A DNA stretch of 64,000 nucleotides from Chloranthus sessilifolius (Eukaryota; Streptophyta; Magnoliopsida; Chloranthales; Chloranthaceae): contig CM037588.1 of the NCBI GenBank assembly GCA_021018995.1, positions 89,068,765-89,132,764 on the forward strand. Direction: 5' to 3'. How positions within the stretch are numbered: position 1 is the first letter of the stretch; each line of letters starts with the position of its first letter. A program made the translations under genes and the position numbers. Below are positions 34,921 through 46,851 of the stretch, piece after piece. Under the pieces are notes generated by a model. That model saw only the letters and a list, made by a program, of their open reading frames with translations. It was not told the DNA's origin and searched no databases.

Positions 34921-35279
34921 CAGCTGGCGCACCTCTCACTTGTGCTGCTCTTCATTTGTTCAACATCCAGCAACCTCCTGGTGGGTTCAGTCTTCATTCT
35001 CTGCAACTGCACTTAGCCTCAAGCCTTCCCAGTTAAGCTTAAAACAATCTTATGCTCTTCTTGGGCTCTTGTGGTCTGATTGATTGGCTGGCCTTTGGTC
35101 TGTAAGGTCACATGTTGAGTAGCAAATTGCTTCTTGGGCCATTTTAAGTGGATATCTGCATTAAGCTTGCAATTTATTGCTTATCTACAAAATGCACTTA
35201 AAACACATTATTAGTCAGCTCAAAAGTCTATCAAAGGTCAGGTTAGGAGGTGAAAAATGGTATTTTTTACTATTTAACA

Positions 35280-35466
35280 CAGCCCCAAACCTAAGCCTTG
35301 CTAGTCCCTGAGCAAAGGAGAAAGTAAAAACAATTATTGGAAATAAAAATTACCACTTTTGTAGGGAACACAAATGCATTTAACATATACATAAAGCCTT
35401 TTAAACCCCTAGGTGATCCCGAGTGGAGGAGTGAAGTCTCCTGAGGGTTTACAGTGAAGTTACCCA
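35280..35466 (-). promoter_or_regulatory. PPT and pre-PPT module, element C
   Basis: The minus strand reads TTAGGTTTGGGGCTG directly before the LTR. The conserved block at 35395-35466 has the AAACCCT/AGGGGTTT stem, 115 bp from the LTR. Confidence 0.7.
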
Positions 35467-36835
35467 CAAACTTCTCCAATGCTTAGTTAATATTAGTGCA
35501 TCATATTAAAACAAAGTTCAAGTAGTATAAAATTCATTTCACACCTTGTCCATTCAGTTTTAGAGGATTCTCAGCAAAAATATGACAGTTTAAAACTAAA
35601 ATTCTGCTGTAATTCCCACACAATCAATCAGCTCATGTCAAGGCATTTTGTATGGAAATTAATGCAAAGCTTTCCCTCAAATTGAGAATCCTGTCTTGAT
35701 AATGCCCCCATCAGTCCTAATTTCAGACCAAAAAACTCACCAGGGCTGCCACTTCTCAATAAAAATGGAAGGGTTTATCAATTCACACAGCTCAAGAGCA
35801 GTTACAGCCCTCAAATAGGACTGCAAGCATGAGCATAGGCATTGCTCCAATTCCTGAAATTTTCTAACTCTTTTCACCATAGATTAAACAGATTCTCATC
35901 TACACATGACAACTCACTCAATTTTAGATCAGTAAGAACTTTTTATTGGGTTGTAATGTGGCTTATGTGTGAAGTTTACAAAGACAAAAAATGTGGAATA
36001 GGATTCAAGATTGAGAAATCAGTAAAGTAAGGAAATGATTTACAACTCATCCTTCCTCCTTTCAGCACAAGCTTCATATTTTTTTTGAATTTCCAAATGA
36101 AGTGACTTCTCTTTCTCATTCTTTTGTTTTTCTTTTCTCTTTTTTGTTTTTATTTTTTTTGTTTTTGTACTTTTTCTCTATTTTTCTCTTTTTTATGGGT
36201 TGGAACGCTACAACTGTACTTCTGGTACACAACTGCCTTTTGATGTGTTTTCTTCTTTTTCATCCAATTGTCAAACCCTGCTCCTTTAACCTCACTTCTC
36301 CTTTCATTTCCTGATTTATCAGATTGAGGGTGAACTGAAACAGGTTAAGAGGTTTTGGGTTCAAATTTTCTGGTTTTCATTAAAGAAAAACTGAGAATTT
36401 CAAGGCACAAAAGGTGTGTATCAAGGGCAGTTTAAAGGTGGGATGTTTTAAGCTCAAACTGTCCAAGGGATGACCTTACTTCATGTCTTCAATCTCATGA
36501 GTGCTGTCAAATTGTTTCAACTTGGATTTGCCTAACTTTTAGTGAGCAAAGGTAGATTCAATCAGTCCTTAGAGCAGAAAAAATTGCCAAGCACTCTTCA
36601 AAGAAAATTTTTTAGGCCCAAATCTCACTGGGTATAGTCTTTCATTAGACTTCTAGGGTATATCCTCACAATTTTCTCTCTTCTGAGGTTCACTAAGTAC
36701 TAATTTATGAAAAATTTCTGACATTTGCTTCATGAAAGTGTTAGAGCTATAGCATGTCTCAGTTTTAAAAAGTTTTTAATTTCCTCTATATCGGGTGTGA
36801 AATTATTTAATTTTTGATTTATGTTAAAACCTTGC

Positions 36836-37608
36836 TACGCTATCACAATTTAATGCCTTAATGGCCCAGTAAGCCTTGTGCTCTAACTCTACAGGTAGGT
36901 GACATGCCTTGCCATATACTAGCCTGAATGGGGAAATCCCTATTAGGGTCTTATAGGTAGTCCTATAAGCCCACAAGGCATCCAATAGATTTATGGCCCA
37001 ATCTTTCCTATCAGCATGCACAGTCTTCTCTAAAATGTGTTTGATTTCCCTGTTGAAAATCTCCATCTGCCCACTGGTTTGTGGGTGGTATGGAGTTGCA
37101 ACTCTGTGGGTCACAGAGTACTTTGCCAACTATTTGTCAAAATATATGTTGCAAAAGTGGCTTCCTCCATCACTAATTATAGCTTTGGGGGTGTCAAACC
37201 TAGAGAATATGTTGTCTTTTAAAAACTTAATGACAACTCTGTGATCATTTGTTCTTGTAGCTACGACCTCAACCCATTTGGACACATAGTTCACAACTAC
37301 AAGGATGAAATTGTTTCCATAGGAAGAAGGAAAAGGTCCCATAAAATCGATTCCCATATGTCAAATAATTCAACAACTAGCACAGGTTGCAAGGGCATGG
37401 AGTTTCTTCTAGAAATGTTTCCCATTTGCTGACATCTCAAACAAGATTTGCAATGCTCCATAGCATCTTTGAAAAGAGTGGGCCAGTAGAAGCCACTTTG
37501 CAGCACCTTTGTAGCAGTTTTGTTGCCACTGAAATGGCCCCTGCAAGCCTGTTCATGGCACATAGTTAAAATATTTTCAAATTCAGTTTCGAGCACACAT
37601 CTCCTCAT
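36836..37608 (-). pseudogene. Integrase of element C, C-terminus deleted
   Basis: The zinc-binding H2C2 region is complete (HEQACRGHFSG, then CKSC). The catalytic core shows GIDFMGPF (Asp), ISDGGSHF (Asp) and [17 protein letters not shown] (Glu), so D,D,E are all visible. A one-base frameshift between about 37300 and 37357 moves the core out of the frame used from gag to the zinc finger. The reading then continues through [12 protein letters not shown] and [23 protein letters not shown] and is cut at 36836, where a deletion fuses it to the 3' non-coding block. The C-terminal DNA-binding part seen in B and P is missing. Confidence 0.88.
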
Positions 37609-37665
37609 TACCTAGTCTGCACAAGTTTCAAGGAGGTAAGGATCCTCCCACATATAATGTCGAAT

Positions 37666-38139
37666 CTATGAGAAAAATAGATTCCTATCATCCTTATTCC
37701 AATGTGGGGGTATCCTTCCCACAACTAGGTAGTTTACTATGTTGGCAAACAAAGGTACACTCATCTCCACAGCAAACAACTGTTCATCTGGAAAGGACAC
37801 ATTGATAGGCAGGCTCTCTATATTAGCAGTTAGGATCCTTGATAGGTGGTCTGCAACCACATTTTCAGCCCCCTTCTAGTCTTTGATTTCCAAGTCGAAA
37901 TCTTGCAAAAGAAGAATCCATCTGATTAGTCTAGCTTTGGCTTCTTTCTAAGACAAGAGGTACTTCAAGGCTGAATGGTCAGTAAACACAATGATTTTGG
38001 ATCCTAATACTTATGATTAAAATTTCTCCAAGGCAAACACAATGGCCAACAACTCCTTTTCAGTTGTAGTGTAATTCAGTTGAGCATCAACCATTGATTT
38101 ACTAGCATATGCCACAACGCATGGTGCCTTATCTTTTCT
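37666..38139 (-). pseudogene. RNase H and tether of element C
   Basis: RNase H removes the RNA strand during reverse transcription. In the same frame as RT, with several stops: [21 protein letters not shown] (Glu), [13 protein letters not shown] (Asp) and VVADHLSRIL (terminal Asp). The first Asp (CDASDFAMG) lies just upstream in the RT feature. The stretch [16 protein letters not shown] links to the integrase zinc finger. Confidence 0.82.
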
Positions 38140-39333
38140 TTATCCTAGTACTGCACCCATAGCAAAGTCTGAAGCATCACACATCAGCTCAAATGGCATG
38201 GAGAAATAAGGAGCTTGAAATATAGGAGCAGTAGTCAAACAGGACTTCAAGAGTTCAAAAGCAGCTAGGCATTCATCATTGAACATAAATGGAACCCCTT
38301 GGCACAACAAGTGGCAAAGAGGCTTGGAGATTTTGCTAAAGTCTTTGATGAACCTCTTATAAAAACCAGCATGTCCTAAGAATGATCTGACTCGTTTGAC
38401 AGTTTTGGGTGGAGGAAGATGTGATATCAAATCAATTTTAGCCTGATCAACCTCTATCCCTCTTTGGGAAACAACATGTCCTAGGACAATGCCTTGAGTC
38501 ATCATAAAATGACTCTTTTCCCAGCACAAGACAAGGTTGGTCTCCTCACACCTTTGCAGCACAAGGCTGAGATGGTGCAGACATTGGCTAACATCATCTC
38601 TAAAAATAGAGAAATCATCCATGAAAATCTCTAGAAACTGGTCAATCATGTAAGAAAAAATTGCATACATATATCTTTGAAAGGTGGCAGGTGCATTACA
38701 TAAACCAAAAGGCATCCTTCTATATGCAAAGGTTCCAAATGGGCATGTAAATGTGGTTTTTTCTTGGTCTTGTGGGTATACCAGGATTTGGTTGTATCCC
38801 TAATAATCATCAAGAAAATAATAGAAAGCCTTACCTGCCAACTTATCTAAGACCTGATCTATGAAGGGCAATGGGAAATGATCCATGCTGGTTTTCTCAT
38901 TGAGCTTTCGATAATCAATACATACTCTCCAACCAATGGTCTGCCTGGTTGGAATCAGCTCACCTGAGTCTGCTTGAACTACTATGATCCCTGATTTCTT
39001 GGGCACCACCTGGGTAGATGCCACCCATTGAGAATTTGAGATAGGGTAAATGACCCTAGCATCCAAAAGTTTGACTACTTCCTTCATGACCACTTCCTGC
39101 ATGTGTGGGTTAAGTTTCCTCTGCATCACTCTAGAGGGTTTAGAGCCCTCTTCAAGATGAATTTTGTGCATGCACACAGCAAGATTTATCCCTCCCAAAT
39201 CAGGAATAGTCCACCCTATTACTCTTTTATGCCTTCTCAGTACACAAAGCAACTCTTCTTTCTGCTCAAGAGTGAGGGAAGAAGAGATTATAACTGACAA
39301 ATTTTTATTGGCTCCTAAGAAGGCATACTTCAA
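38140..39333 (-). pseudogene. Reverse transcriptase of element C
   Basis: Copies element RNA into DNA. In one frame with a single stop cluster near 38740-38800: VCIDYRKLNEKT, HFPLPFIDQVLDKLAG, FLDDY then stop (the normal FLDGYSGYNQI block), RMPFGLCNAPATFQRYM and the catalytic FMDD box in LEIFMDDFSIF. A connection domain follows ([18 protein letters not shown]). The Athila lineage typically has F-x-DD instead of YVDD, as here. At the FLDDY position the P copy has Gly. Confidence 0.9.
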
Positions 39334-39432
39334 AGACTTTGGGAGCTATTTCAACTCTACCTCTGGAGGAGTGATGAGTGAAGGCAAAAGTGGTGCCTTA
39401 GAGGGTGGTAGAAGAGGTAGCAAAGCTGGATT

Positions 39433-40347
39433 TCATGGGTGTTGCTTTGCTGGCCCCACGTCTGAATTTAAGGATTTAACTTGCTCAAGCCCAGGTGTAG
39501 GGGCTTTCTCTTCCACAGTTTCATTCCACACTTCTTCAAAAACATCAAACAAATCATCACCAGACAGCAGTTGGGGAAGAGTTTCTTCCACAAACTCATC
39601 CAACACATCAATGGACAGACAGTCCTCATTATTCAAATGAGGTTGATGGGTTGCATCATACACATTTAACCTGACCTTTATATTACCAAAAGTTACCTCC
39701 ATCTCCCCTGATTTACATTGTATAAATGCATTTGTAGTGGCCAAAAATGGCTTGCCCAAGATCACGGGGATGGAGGTAGCACACTTGCTTGGCTCTATAT
39801 CTAGCACCCAAAAATCAGCTGGGTAAAAGAATTTATCAACTCCAACTAACACATCCTCTATAATCCCCATTGGTTTCCTCTTAGACCTGTCAGCTAGTTG
39901 CAAGACCACATGTGTGGGCTTCAGCTTTGCTAGGCCCAGCTTCCCATAAACTGAGTATGGAAGCAAATTCACATTGTCTCCCAGGTCTAGTAAGGTTTTT
40001 TCAATGGAGTGATCCCCAATGATGCAGGGGATCATGGGAACTCCAGGGTCTTGTAGCTTAGTTGGGGTTACAATGGTCAGCGCTTGATTCACTTTTTCAG
40101 CTGAAAAGACCTTCTTGGATAAATGTATCCTTGACTGCCTTTTATGGGTGCAAAGATCCTTTAAAAATTTGGCATAGGCTGGCACAAGCTTTATTGCATC
40201 AAGTAGAGGTAAGTTGATCTTCACTTGTTTAAAAGTCTCCATCATTTCCTCTATTTTAGCATTCCCCATATCAAAAGGAGAAGGTTCTTGAAGTGCCCTT
40301 GGAAATGGCAAGTGAGGGATTGCTCCTTCGTTTGCTACCTTAACCAA
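39433..40347 (-). pseudogene. Aspartic protease region of element C
   Basis: Long open stretch (304 codons) in the gag-pol frame. The retropepsin-type site is LLDLGDNVNLLPYSVYGKLG: the catalytic Asp is in D-L-G, and the usual Ala-Ser after it have become Asp-Asn. The flap and second half are PVILGKPFLATTNAFI. Upstream, FKQVKINLPLLDAIK and FLKDLC belong to the gag-protease linker. It would process the polyprotein; the altered residues next to the active site suggest loss of activity even without the flanking stops. Confidence 0.85.
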
Positions 40348-40380
40348 TTCATCACTTTTCTTTTTATTTTCATTTTTTTA

Positions 40381-42042
40381 TTAGGAAGCATCAACATCTC
40401 CCTTATTCAAGCTATGTTGTTCCTGCTGCATATCTTTTTGGGCTATTTCTTTTTCTTTTTCTGCATTTTTTACAGGCTCAATACCAACTTGATTGTCAAA
40501 CGTCCTCCCACTTCTTAAGGTAGTAATAGATTTAGCTTCTTCATGTAAAGAAGAAACTTTACCTACCACATAGTTCCTCTTTGGATTATCCATGGGCTGA
40601 CTAGGCAGCCTCCCCTCTTCTCTCTTTGTCAAGGCATTAGATAGCTGACCAAGGTGGTCTTCTATCATTTTAATGCTTTGGCTGTGAGAGTGGACTGTTT
40701 GAGATAAAGAGCCCATGTTCTGCAATGAAACCAGAACTTGCTCTTCAAAAGAGGGTGATCTAGAAGTTGGGGCTTGTGTAGTTTGTCGCATAGGCTGAGC
40801 CACAGGCTGAGCCATGGTCTACTGCTATTGGGGCCTTGGGACAAAATTTTGTTGATAGGTCTGGGGAGCAGGTTTATAAGGCATTGGCTGCTGTGGATAG
40901 AACTACTACTGCTAGTTTTGGACATTGTCTTGTCTACATCTCAGATTACGGTGGTTTCTCCAAGAGTCACTAGCATTTGGCATCTGGCCAAAGGTTTGAG
41001 AACCCTGCACATGTTCCATCACTAGTTCTAAAAATTGAGCAGTAGAGGGACAATCCTGAATAGGATGAGTGGGAGATTGGCAGATGAGGCATGCCTCTTC
41101 CACATTGGCAGCCATTGGAGACTGCATTGTTCCCATCATTTTCTCCAACCTCTGGGTCAAGTTAGCTACCTTTCTTTTCAAGTCATTATACCCACTAATT
41201 TCATACATTCTACCTCTGGTTGTATTTTCCGTCAATATTCCTGTTGGAATCTAAATGTCCCTAGTGAGAGACTCCTGCTGTAAGGAGTTTTCACTAATAA
41301 CATCAAACAATTCCCAAGCTTTCTCAGCTGTTTTATGAAGGTATGTGCCTCCACAAGAAGCATCCACCATATTTCTACTTTTGGAGTCAATTCCTTGATA
41401 GAAACTTTTTACAAGTTTCCATTCAAGAACTTGGTGGTGCGGGCATTGCCTTAATAGCTCTCTGAATCTCTCCCATGCTTCATGGAACCCTTCAGTTTGG
41501 AGTTGAGAAAATGAGATGATACTTTTTCTCAATTGACTGGTTCTAGACATGGGGAAGAATTTAGCTAGGAATTGACATTGCAGGTCATTCCAAGAGTTGA
41601 TACTGTTAGGGGAAAGTGAGGACAACCAGGCCCTGGCTTTGTCCTTTAATGAAAAAGGAAATAGCCTAAGCTTTGTTTCTTCTAGCCCTAGTCCTGCAAT
41701 GTTGAAGGTAGTACACAAGCCAAGGAATTCACCAACATGTTTGCATGAGTCCTCTTTACTCAAACCATGGAAAGAAGATAACATCTGGATGGTTGAATAT
41801 TTAATTTCATAATTTTCCTCTTCAGCAGGAAATTGAATGCAAAATGGAGAGTTGTATGCACCAGGTGCATAGTAATCTCTCAACAGCCTTGGTTGCTCAC
41901 CCATTTTAACAGATTCAGGTGCAATAGATGTAGGTGGGGTTTGTTTAGGCCTAAGAATTCTCTCAACCTGTGGATTGATTGGCACAAGTTGAGGGTTGAG
42001 GTTTCTTCTTCCAAACATACACCACTCACAATCCCGATGCAC
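40381..42042 (-). pseudogene. gag of element C
   Basis: Three open stretches in one frame (42042-41251, 41235-40912, 40815-40381) separated only by stop codons. Gag core: STIQMLSSFHGLSKED, LRLFPFSLKDKARAWLSSL, SWNDLQCQFLAKFFP and ECHHQ-like RQCPHHQ. The coiled region DLKRKVANLTQRLEKM is followed by a perfect CCHC knuckle CLICQSPTHPIQDC, then SPSFEEQVLVSLQNMGSL and ITTLRSGRTFDNQ at the C-terminal end. This is the best-preserved gag of the window. The start is taken at the first Met after the leader, but MFGRRNLNP (24 nt downstream) aligns better with the other copies. Confidence 0.88.
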
Positions 42043-42345
42043 AAGTACACAAAGTACAACTAAAATTTAAAACGAACAGTCAGGAATTGCAACACAAGTA
42101 AAACAACTATTAGATCTAAAAATTCACAGATCTAGAAATGTAAAAGTGTAAGGAAATGCAAACTCGGCCTAGCTTGCTTCTCCTTTCAGTAAAATTGCTC
42201 CTCTAAGCACAACTCCCAAATATGTAAAAATTTAGAAAACTACCAAAAGAACTACAGAAGCAATTGATCAAACACTAAACAGACAACTAGAAATATAAAA
42301 TTAAAAATGATAAAAAGTTAGATCTACCAATTTTAGGCACATTGA

Positions 42346-42363
42346 TACCTGGCAGCGACGCCA
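42346..42363 (-). other. Primer binding site, element C
   Basis: The minus strand reads TGGCGTCGCTGCCAGGTA, 6 bp after the 5' LTR end. Athila-type. Confidence 0.82.
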
Positions 42364-42911
42364 AAAACATGTTGTCAGGCTACCTTGCGCTTCAAAAAGG
42401 GGTTAAAACTCAGAAAATTAAAGGTCTATGGAGTGCACACCGAGGTAAGCCTACACAAAGCCTGCAAGTAAACATGGCTATTGTAGCAAGTTTTAAAGAG
42501 TAAGTAAGGGTATGTCCACAGGGAAATGCGTGCTAAAATTCAGTAAATCTCCATATCTAAGACAGATCTGGCACTCTACCTTATACTATTCTAAATGAAA
42601 AATAGCAAAAGGAAGAGGAGAGGTTTTAAAGGGTTGCCACTTTAAGCTAAACTATAAAAACAAAATAAAACTAACTGTAGAGAAAAATTGGGATTAACGA
42701 AAAAGTTTAGATCTAGAAAATGAAGGAAAATATGGTGAAAATAAAATAATAAAATGGAGAAGAGCAACTCAGGATATATTCCCGCTGCTACTTGGGTGAT
42801 TTGACAGCATTATAAGGGTTCAATGTGCATCAATCCCCCATCTGGCTACAAGCACAACTGCAGGGTAAAATACTCTAATCTCAGCCAGAGAATTAGATTA
42901 TGCTTAAGGCT

Positions 42912-42943
42912 ATAATCTGTCCACTTTAATGGCCATAGACCAT
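42912..42943 (-). promoter_or_regulatory. 32-nt leader hairpin, shared C/B LTR
   Basis: Arms ATGGTCTAT and ACAGATTAT, one mismatch, two G-U. 498 nt downstream of the TATA box. Confidence 0.65.
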
Positions 42944-43689
42944 CCAATAGAGTCCCTCCATTCTAAGGCCTCTAGTAGAACATGATAACCACTACAAATG
43001 CTATGAACGCCAGGCCACAGGCAAAAGCACCCATAAGAGTATCAGATCTAGGAAGATCAAATGGCCTTCAAGAGATCTACCAGTTAAGTGGGTGGGCTGG
43101 TCCCATCTACACAAATCCGATCGAGAATCAAATGAAATAAGATGATCTATAGATCTAACTAAGCAATAAAATCAATAATTCATTGAATAAAACAAGAAGT
43201 ACCATGAAGTGCTCTCAGATTTATAGTCTATGCAACAATTGACCCCCAATAATACTCTCAAGTTCCCCAAGTTACAGATCAACCTCACCCTTACTGCTCA
43301 AAAGAGTTTAGCCACTCATGATTGGTTAAAGAGAGAATGGAAGAAGAAGGAAGAATGAATCTAAGCTCTGGTTTTTTCCCTTATTTTCATCTATGGAATC
43401 CCTCCAGAAAGAACTCCCTGTTTCAGGATTGTTCTTCTCTCTTTATACCTTCCTCCTCTGTCTTAGATCCATTTCAGCCAATCTGGGCTGCTGATGTGGC
43501 CGATTTCTCTTCTAGAAGCTCTTCTCCCATTGGTCCATAAGTAGCAAATACATGTGAGGCCGTTAGGGTTTCCAATCATGCACAATTCAATACCAAAAAT
43601 ACCCCTAGGGGTTGCTGACATGCTTTGGGATGTGTGCACAATCTTATGAAATTGGCATTTGCTGAAGGAACATGCTGAGAAGTTGCTAA

Positions 43690-44340
43690 AATGAATGTAG
43701 AGAGGTTCAGGGAACCTTTTGACAGGTTCTGAGTGTACTTGCTCTTCATTTTAATAGGATCTCCATGGCTTTCGATAGGATTGGATAGCCCTCGATAGGA
43801 TCTGGAAACATCTCAAGATGTTGATGTGCACTTGTCGATAGGATTGGTGACTCGTCGATAGGATTGAAAGCTCGTTGCATCGTTCTGTCCAATTCCCCAT
43901 TCATCCTCTCGACAACTTATAATCTTGTTGTCGGCTGGTTATACAACTTAGCACTGAGCTCTAGACAGGTTGGCTCAATCCTCGTGAGAATGAGTCTGGC
44001 TTCCGGTGAGCTATAGACAAGTTGACTTACGCTATCGACAAGTTTAGTTGAACCTTGCGACAAGTATCTGGAACCTCTCGACACCTTCCTATTTCCATCT
44101 CCATTCCTCTCAATAGGTTTGCTTATGGAACCTGTCGACAAGTGTTTTTAGAACCTCGCGACTGCTTAGCTCCTGTGTACCACAACCTCTCGATAGCTAC
44201 TGCCATCCTCTTGAACACTTTAATATTTCTCCTTAGAACCTCTCGACGACTTCTGGATCTTCTTGAAATCTTAGGTTTTTGGGCATCAGATCCTCTTGAT
44301 AGCTCAGGCCAACCACTCGACAGGTTTATCCTTATGCTTC
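43690..44340 (-). repeat. CCTCTCGACAGGTT motif cluster, shared C/B LTR U3
   Basis: Same degenerate TCGA-centred motif family as 34320-34920, with extra copies around 43726-43790. Confidence 0.75.
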
Positions 44341-44701
44341 CATAGCTGGCGTACCTCTCACTTGTGCTGCTCTTCATTTGTTCAACATCCAGCAACCTCT
44401 TGGTGGGTTCAATCTTCATTCTCTGCAACTGCACTTAGCCTCAAGCCTTCCTTGTTAAGCTTAAAACAATCTTATGCTCTTCTGGGGCTCTTGTGGATTG
44501 CTTGATTGGTTGGCCTTTGGTTTGTAATGTCACATGTCGAGCAGCAAATTACTTCTTGGGCCACATTAAGTGGATATCTGAATTAATCTTGTAATTTGTT
44601 GCTTGTCTACAAAATGCACTTAAAACACATTATTAGTCAGCTCAAAAGTCTATCAAAGGTCAGGTTAGGAGGTGAAAAATAGTATTTTTCACTATTTAAC
44701 A

Positions 44702-44890
44702 CACCCCCAAACCTATGATTTTCTAGTCCCTGAGCAAAGGAGAAAGTAAAAACAATTATTAGAAATAAAAATTACCACTTTTGTAGGGAACACAGATGCA
44801 TTTAGCATATGCATCAAGCCTTTTAAACCCCTAGGTGATCATCCCTAGTGGAGGAGTGAAGGCTCCTGAGGGTTTACAGTGAAGTTACCC
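44702..44890 (-). promoter_or_regulatory. PPT and pre-PPT module, element B
   Basis: The PPT reads CATAGGTTTGGGGGTG on the minus strand, directly before LTR TGTT. The conserved stem-capable block is at 44817-44890, 115 bp from the LTR. Confidence 0.72.
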
Positions 44891-46283
44891 ACAAACTTCT
44901 CCAATGCTTAGTTAATATTAGTGCATCATGTTAAAACCAAGTTCAAGTAGTATAAAATTCATTTCACACCTTATCCATTCAGTTTTAGAGGATTCTTGGC
45001 AAAAATATGATAGTTTAAAACTAAAATTTTACTGTAATTCCTGCACAATCAATCAGCTCATGTCAAGGCATTTTGTATGAAAATTAATGTAAAGCTTACC
45101 CTCAAATTGAGAATCCTGTCTTGATAATGCCCCTATCAGTCCTAATTTCAAACCAAAAAACTCACCAGGGCTATCACTTCTCAATAAAAATGGAAGGGTG
45201 TACCAATTCACCCAGCTCAAGAGCAGTTACAGCCCTCAAATAGGACTGCAAGCATGAGCATAGGCATTGCTCCACATGACAGCTCAATCAATTTTACCAT
45301 AGATTAAATAAATTCTCATCTTCACAAGACAACTCAATCAATTTTAGATTAGTAAGGACTTTTTATTGGGTTGTAATGTGGCTTATGGGTGAGTTTACAA
45401 AGACAAAAAATGTGGAATAGGATTCAAGATTGAGAAATCAGTAAAGGAAATGATTTGCAACTCATCCTTCCTCCTTTCAGCACAAGCTTCATTTTTTTTT
45501 TGAATTTCCAAATGAAGTGACTTCTCTTTCTCATTCATTTATTTTGTTTTTCTCTTTTTTTTTATATATATTATTTTTGTACTTTTTCTCCATTTTTCAC
45601 TTTTTTATGAGTTGGAATGCTACAACTGTACTTATGGTACACAACTGCCTTTTGATGTGTTTTCTTCTTTTTCAACCAACTGTCAAACCCTTCTCCTTTA
45701 ACCTCACTTTTCCTTTCATTTCCTGATTTCTCAGATTGAGGGTGAACTGAAACAGGTAAAGAGGTTTTGGGTTCAAATTTTCTGGTTTTCATTAAAGAAA
45801 AACTGGAAATTTAGAGGCTCAAAATGTGTGTATCAGGGGTAGTTTAAAGGTGGGATGTTTTAAGATCAAATTGTCCAAGGGATGGGCTTACTTCATGTCT
45901 TCAATGTCATGAGTGTTGTCAAACTGTTTCAACTTGGATTTGCCTAACTTTTAGTGAGCAAAGATAGATTCAATCAGTCCCTAGAGCAGAAAAAATTGCC
46001 AAGCACTCTTCCAAGAAAAATTTTTAGGCCCAAATCTCACTAGGTATGGTCTTTCATTAGACTTCTGGGGTATATCCTCACAATGTTCTCTATTCTTAGG
46101 TTCACTAAGCACTAATTTATGAAAAATTTCTGACATTTGCTTCATGAAAGTGTTAGAGCCATAGCATGTCTCAGTTTTAAAAAGTTTTAATTTCCTCTAA
46201 ATCAGGTGTGAAGTTATTTTATTTTTGATTTTTGTTAAAACCTTGCTGCACTACCATTAACTATCCATTGGCAAACCTTGCCA

Positions 46284-46297
46284 CACCCCCAAACCTA
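46284..46297 (-). other. Internal polypurine tract, element B
   Basis: The minus strand reads CATAGGTTTGGGGGTGTG, 18 nt identical to the terminal PPT plus the first TG of the LTR, 1.58 kb upstream of the 3' LTR. Confidence 0.8.
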
Positions 46298-46548
46298 TGA
46301 GGAGCAGCATCCTCACTACTTGAAAGGTATGTGCAACAGGAGAAAATAGATAAAAGCATACACAAAAGAAGGGAAGTGAAAGCATGAAAGAAGGTGCACA
46401 CAACAGGTAAAGCAAGCACGCTAGTGATGAGTATAAAGTACAGCAGACAGAACATAACAAAAAGGAATTTTATTAATGTAGCAAAGTTTTTTACATATTT
46501 ATATATACATATATATTTTAGATATATAAAAAAAAGAAAACAAGCATC

Positions 46549-46851
46549 CTAATTACTGCCGTCCTCTGGTGGCCCAGTCTTGACTGTGGGGCTTTTGCCC
46601 TCTTCTAGGGTGGCAGCAGGGGGGAGAGCATGGGGTGGATGGAGTGAAGGGGAAGATGATGCAGATGGTGCTATCTTTTGCTTCTTTTTCTTTCTCCGCT
46701 CCTTTTTCCTTTCCTCCTTGGCCAAATTCTTTTGTACTTCCTCATACTCATCAAACAAGAATTGTAGTGGGTCAGGTTCCTTTGGTGGGGGTGGGTCCTC
46801 CCAAACTGGATCAAATTTGTTTAGCAGATCAATCGGTTTGTTATCTGCCAT
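46549..46851 (-). CDS. ORF3: conserved ~100-aa accessory protein of element B
   Basis: Open reading frame of 100 codons downstream of integrase, where many Athila elements carry env-like sequence. Composition by region: acidic/proline N-terminus (DKP.DL..., then PPPPKEPDPLQFLFDEYEEV), a strongly charged helix (QKNLAKEERKKERRKKKKQK, possible coiled coil or nuclear signal), and a Ser/Pro/His-rich tail. There is no signal peptide or membrane segment, so it is not an envelope protein. The P element has a homologue at 57963-58250 that shares PLQFL.DEYEEVQ..LAKEE.KK and KQKI.P.ASS. Conservation between families with unrelated LTRs argues for selection on the protein. Function unknown. This copy is intact. 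Confidence 0.7.
   Translation of the reverse strand: MADNKPIDLLNKFDPVWEDPPPPKEPDPLQFLFDEYEEVQKNLAKEERKKERRKKKKQKIAPSASSSPSLHPPHALPPAATLEEGKSPTVKTGPPEDGSN

Larger units (their letters stand above)
32969..35279 (-). repeat. Element C 3' LTR (2311 bp)
   Basis: The minus strand begins TGTTAAATAGT at 35279 and ends CTGACAACA at 32969. TATAAG box at 34036-34041 (minus). One leader hairpin at 33510-33541 (ATGGTCTCT/ACAGATTAT). Confidence 0.9.
32969..44701 (-). mobile_element. Athila-type element C (11.7 kb), internally deleted
   Basis: 3' LTR 32969-35279, internal 35280-42369, 5' LTR 42370-44701 (shared with element B). It has PBS, gag, protease, RT, RNase H and most of integrase, but a deletion of about 1.9 kb near 36836-36850 removes the integrase C-terminus, the downstream motif cluster, ORF3 and the internal PPT that B keeps. 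The two LTRs differ visibly (about 12% over the first 200 bp compared by eye), so the copy is not recent. Confidence 0.9.
42370..44701 (-). repeat. Shared LTR of elements C and B (2332 bp)
   Basis: 5' LTR of C (its PBS follows at 42363) and 3' LTR of B (a PPT adjoins at 44702). TG...CA ends: TGTTAAATAG at 44701 and CTGACAACA at 42370 on the minus strand. TATAAAG at 43441-43447. Confidence 0.9.

Noticed and set aside
46257-46460. Two overlapping minus-strand frames downstream of ORF3 in element B as a possible fourth gene
   Set aside because: Not conserved in element P at the matching position (58350-58550); cysteine/leucine-rich composition of low complexity.
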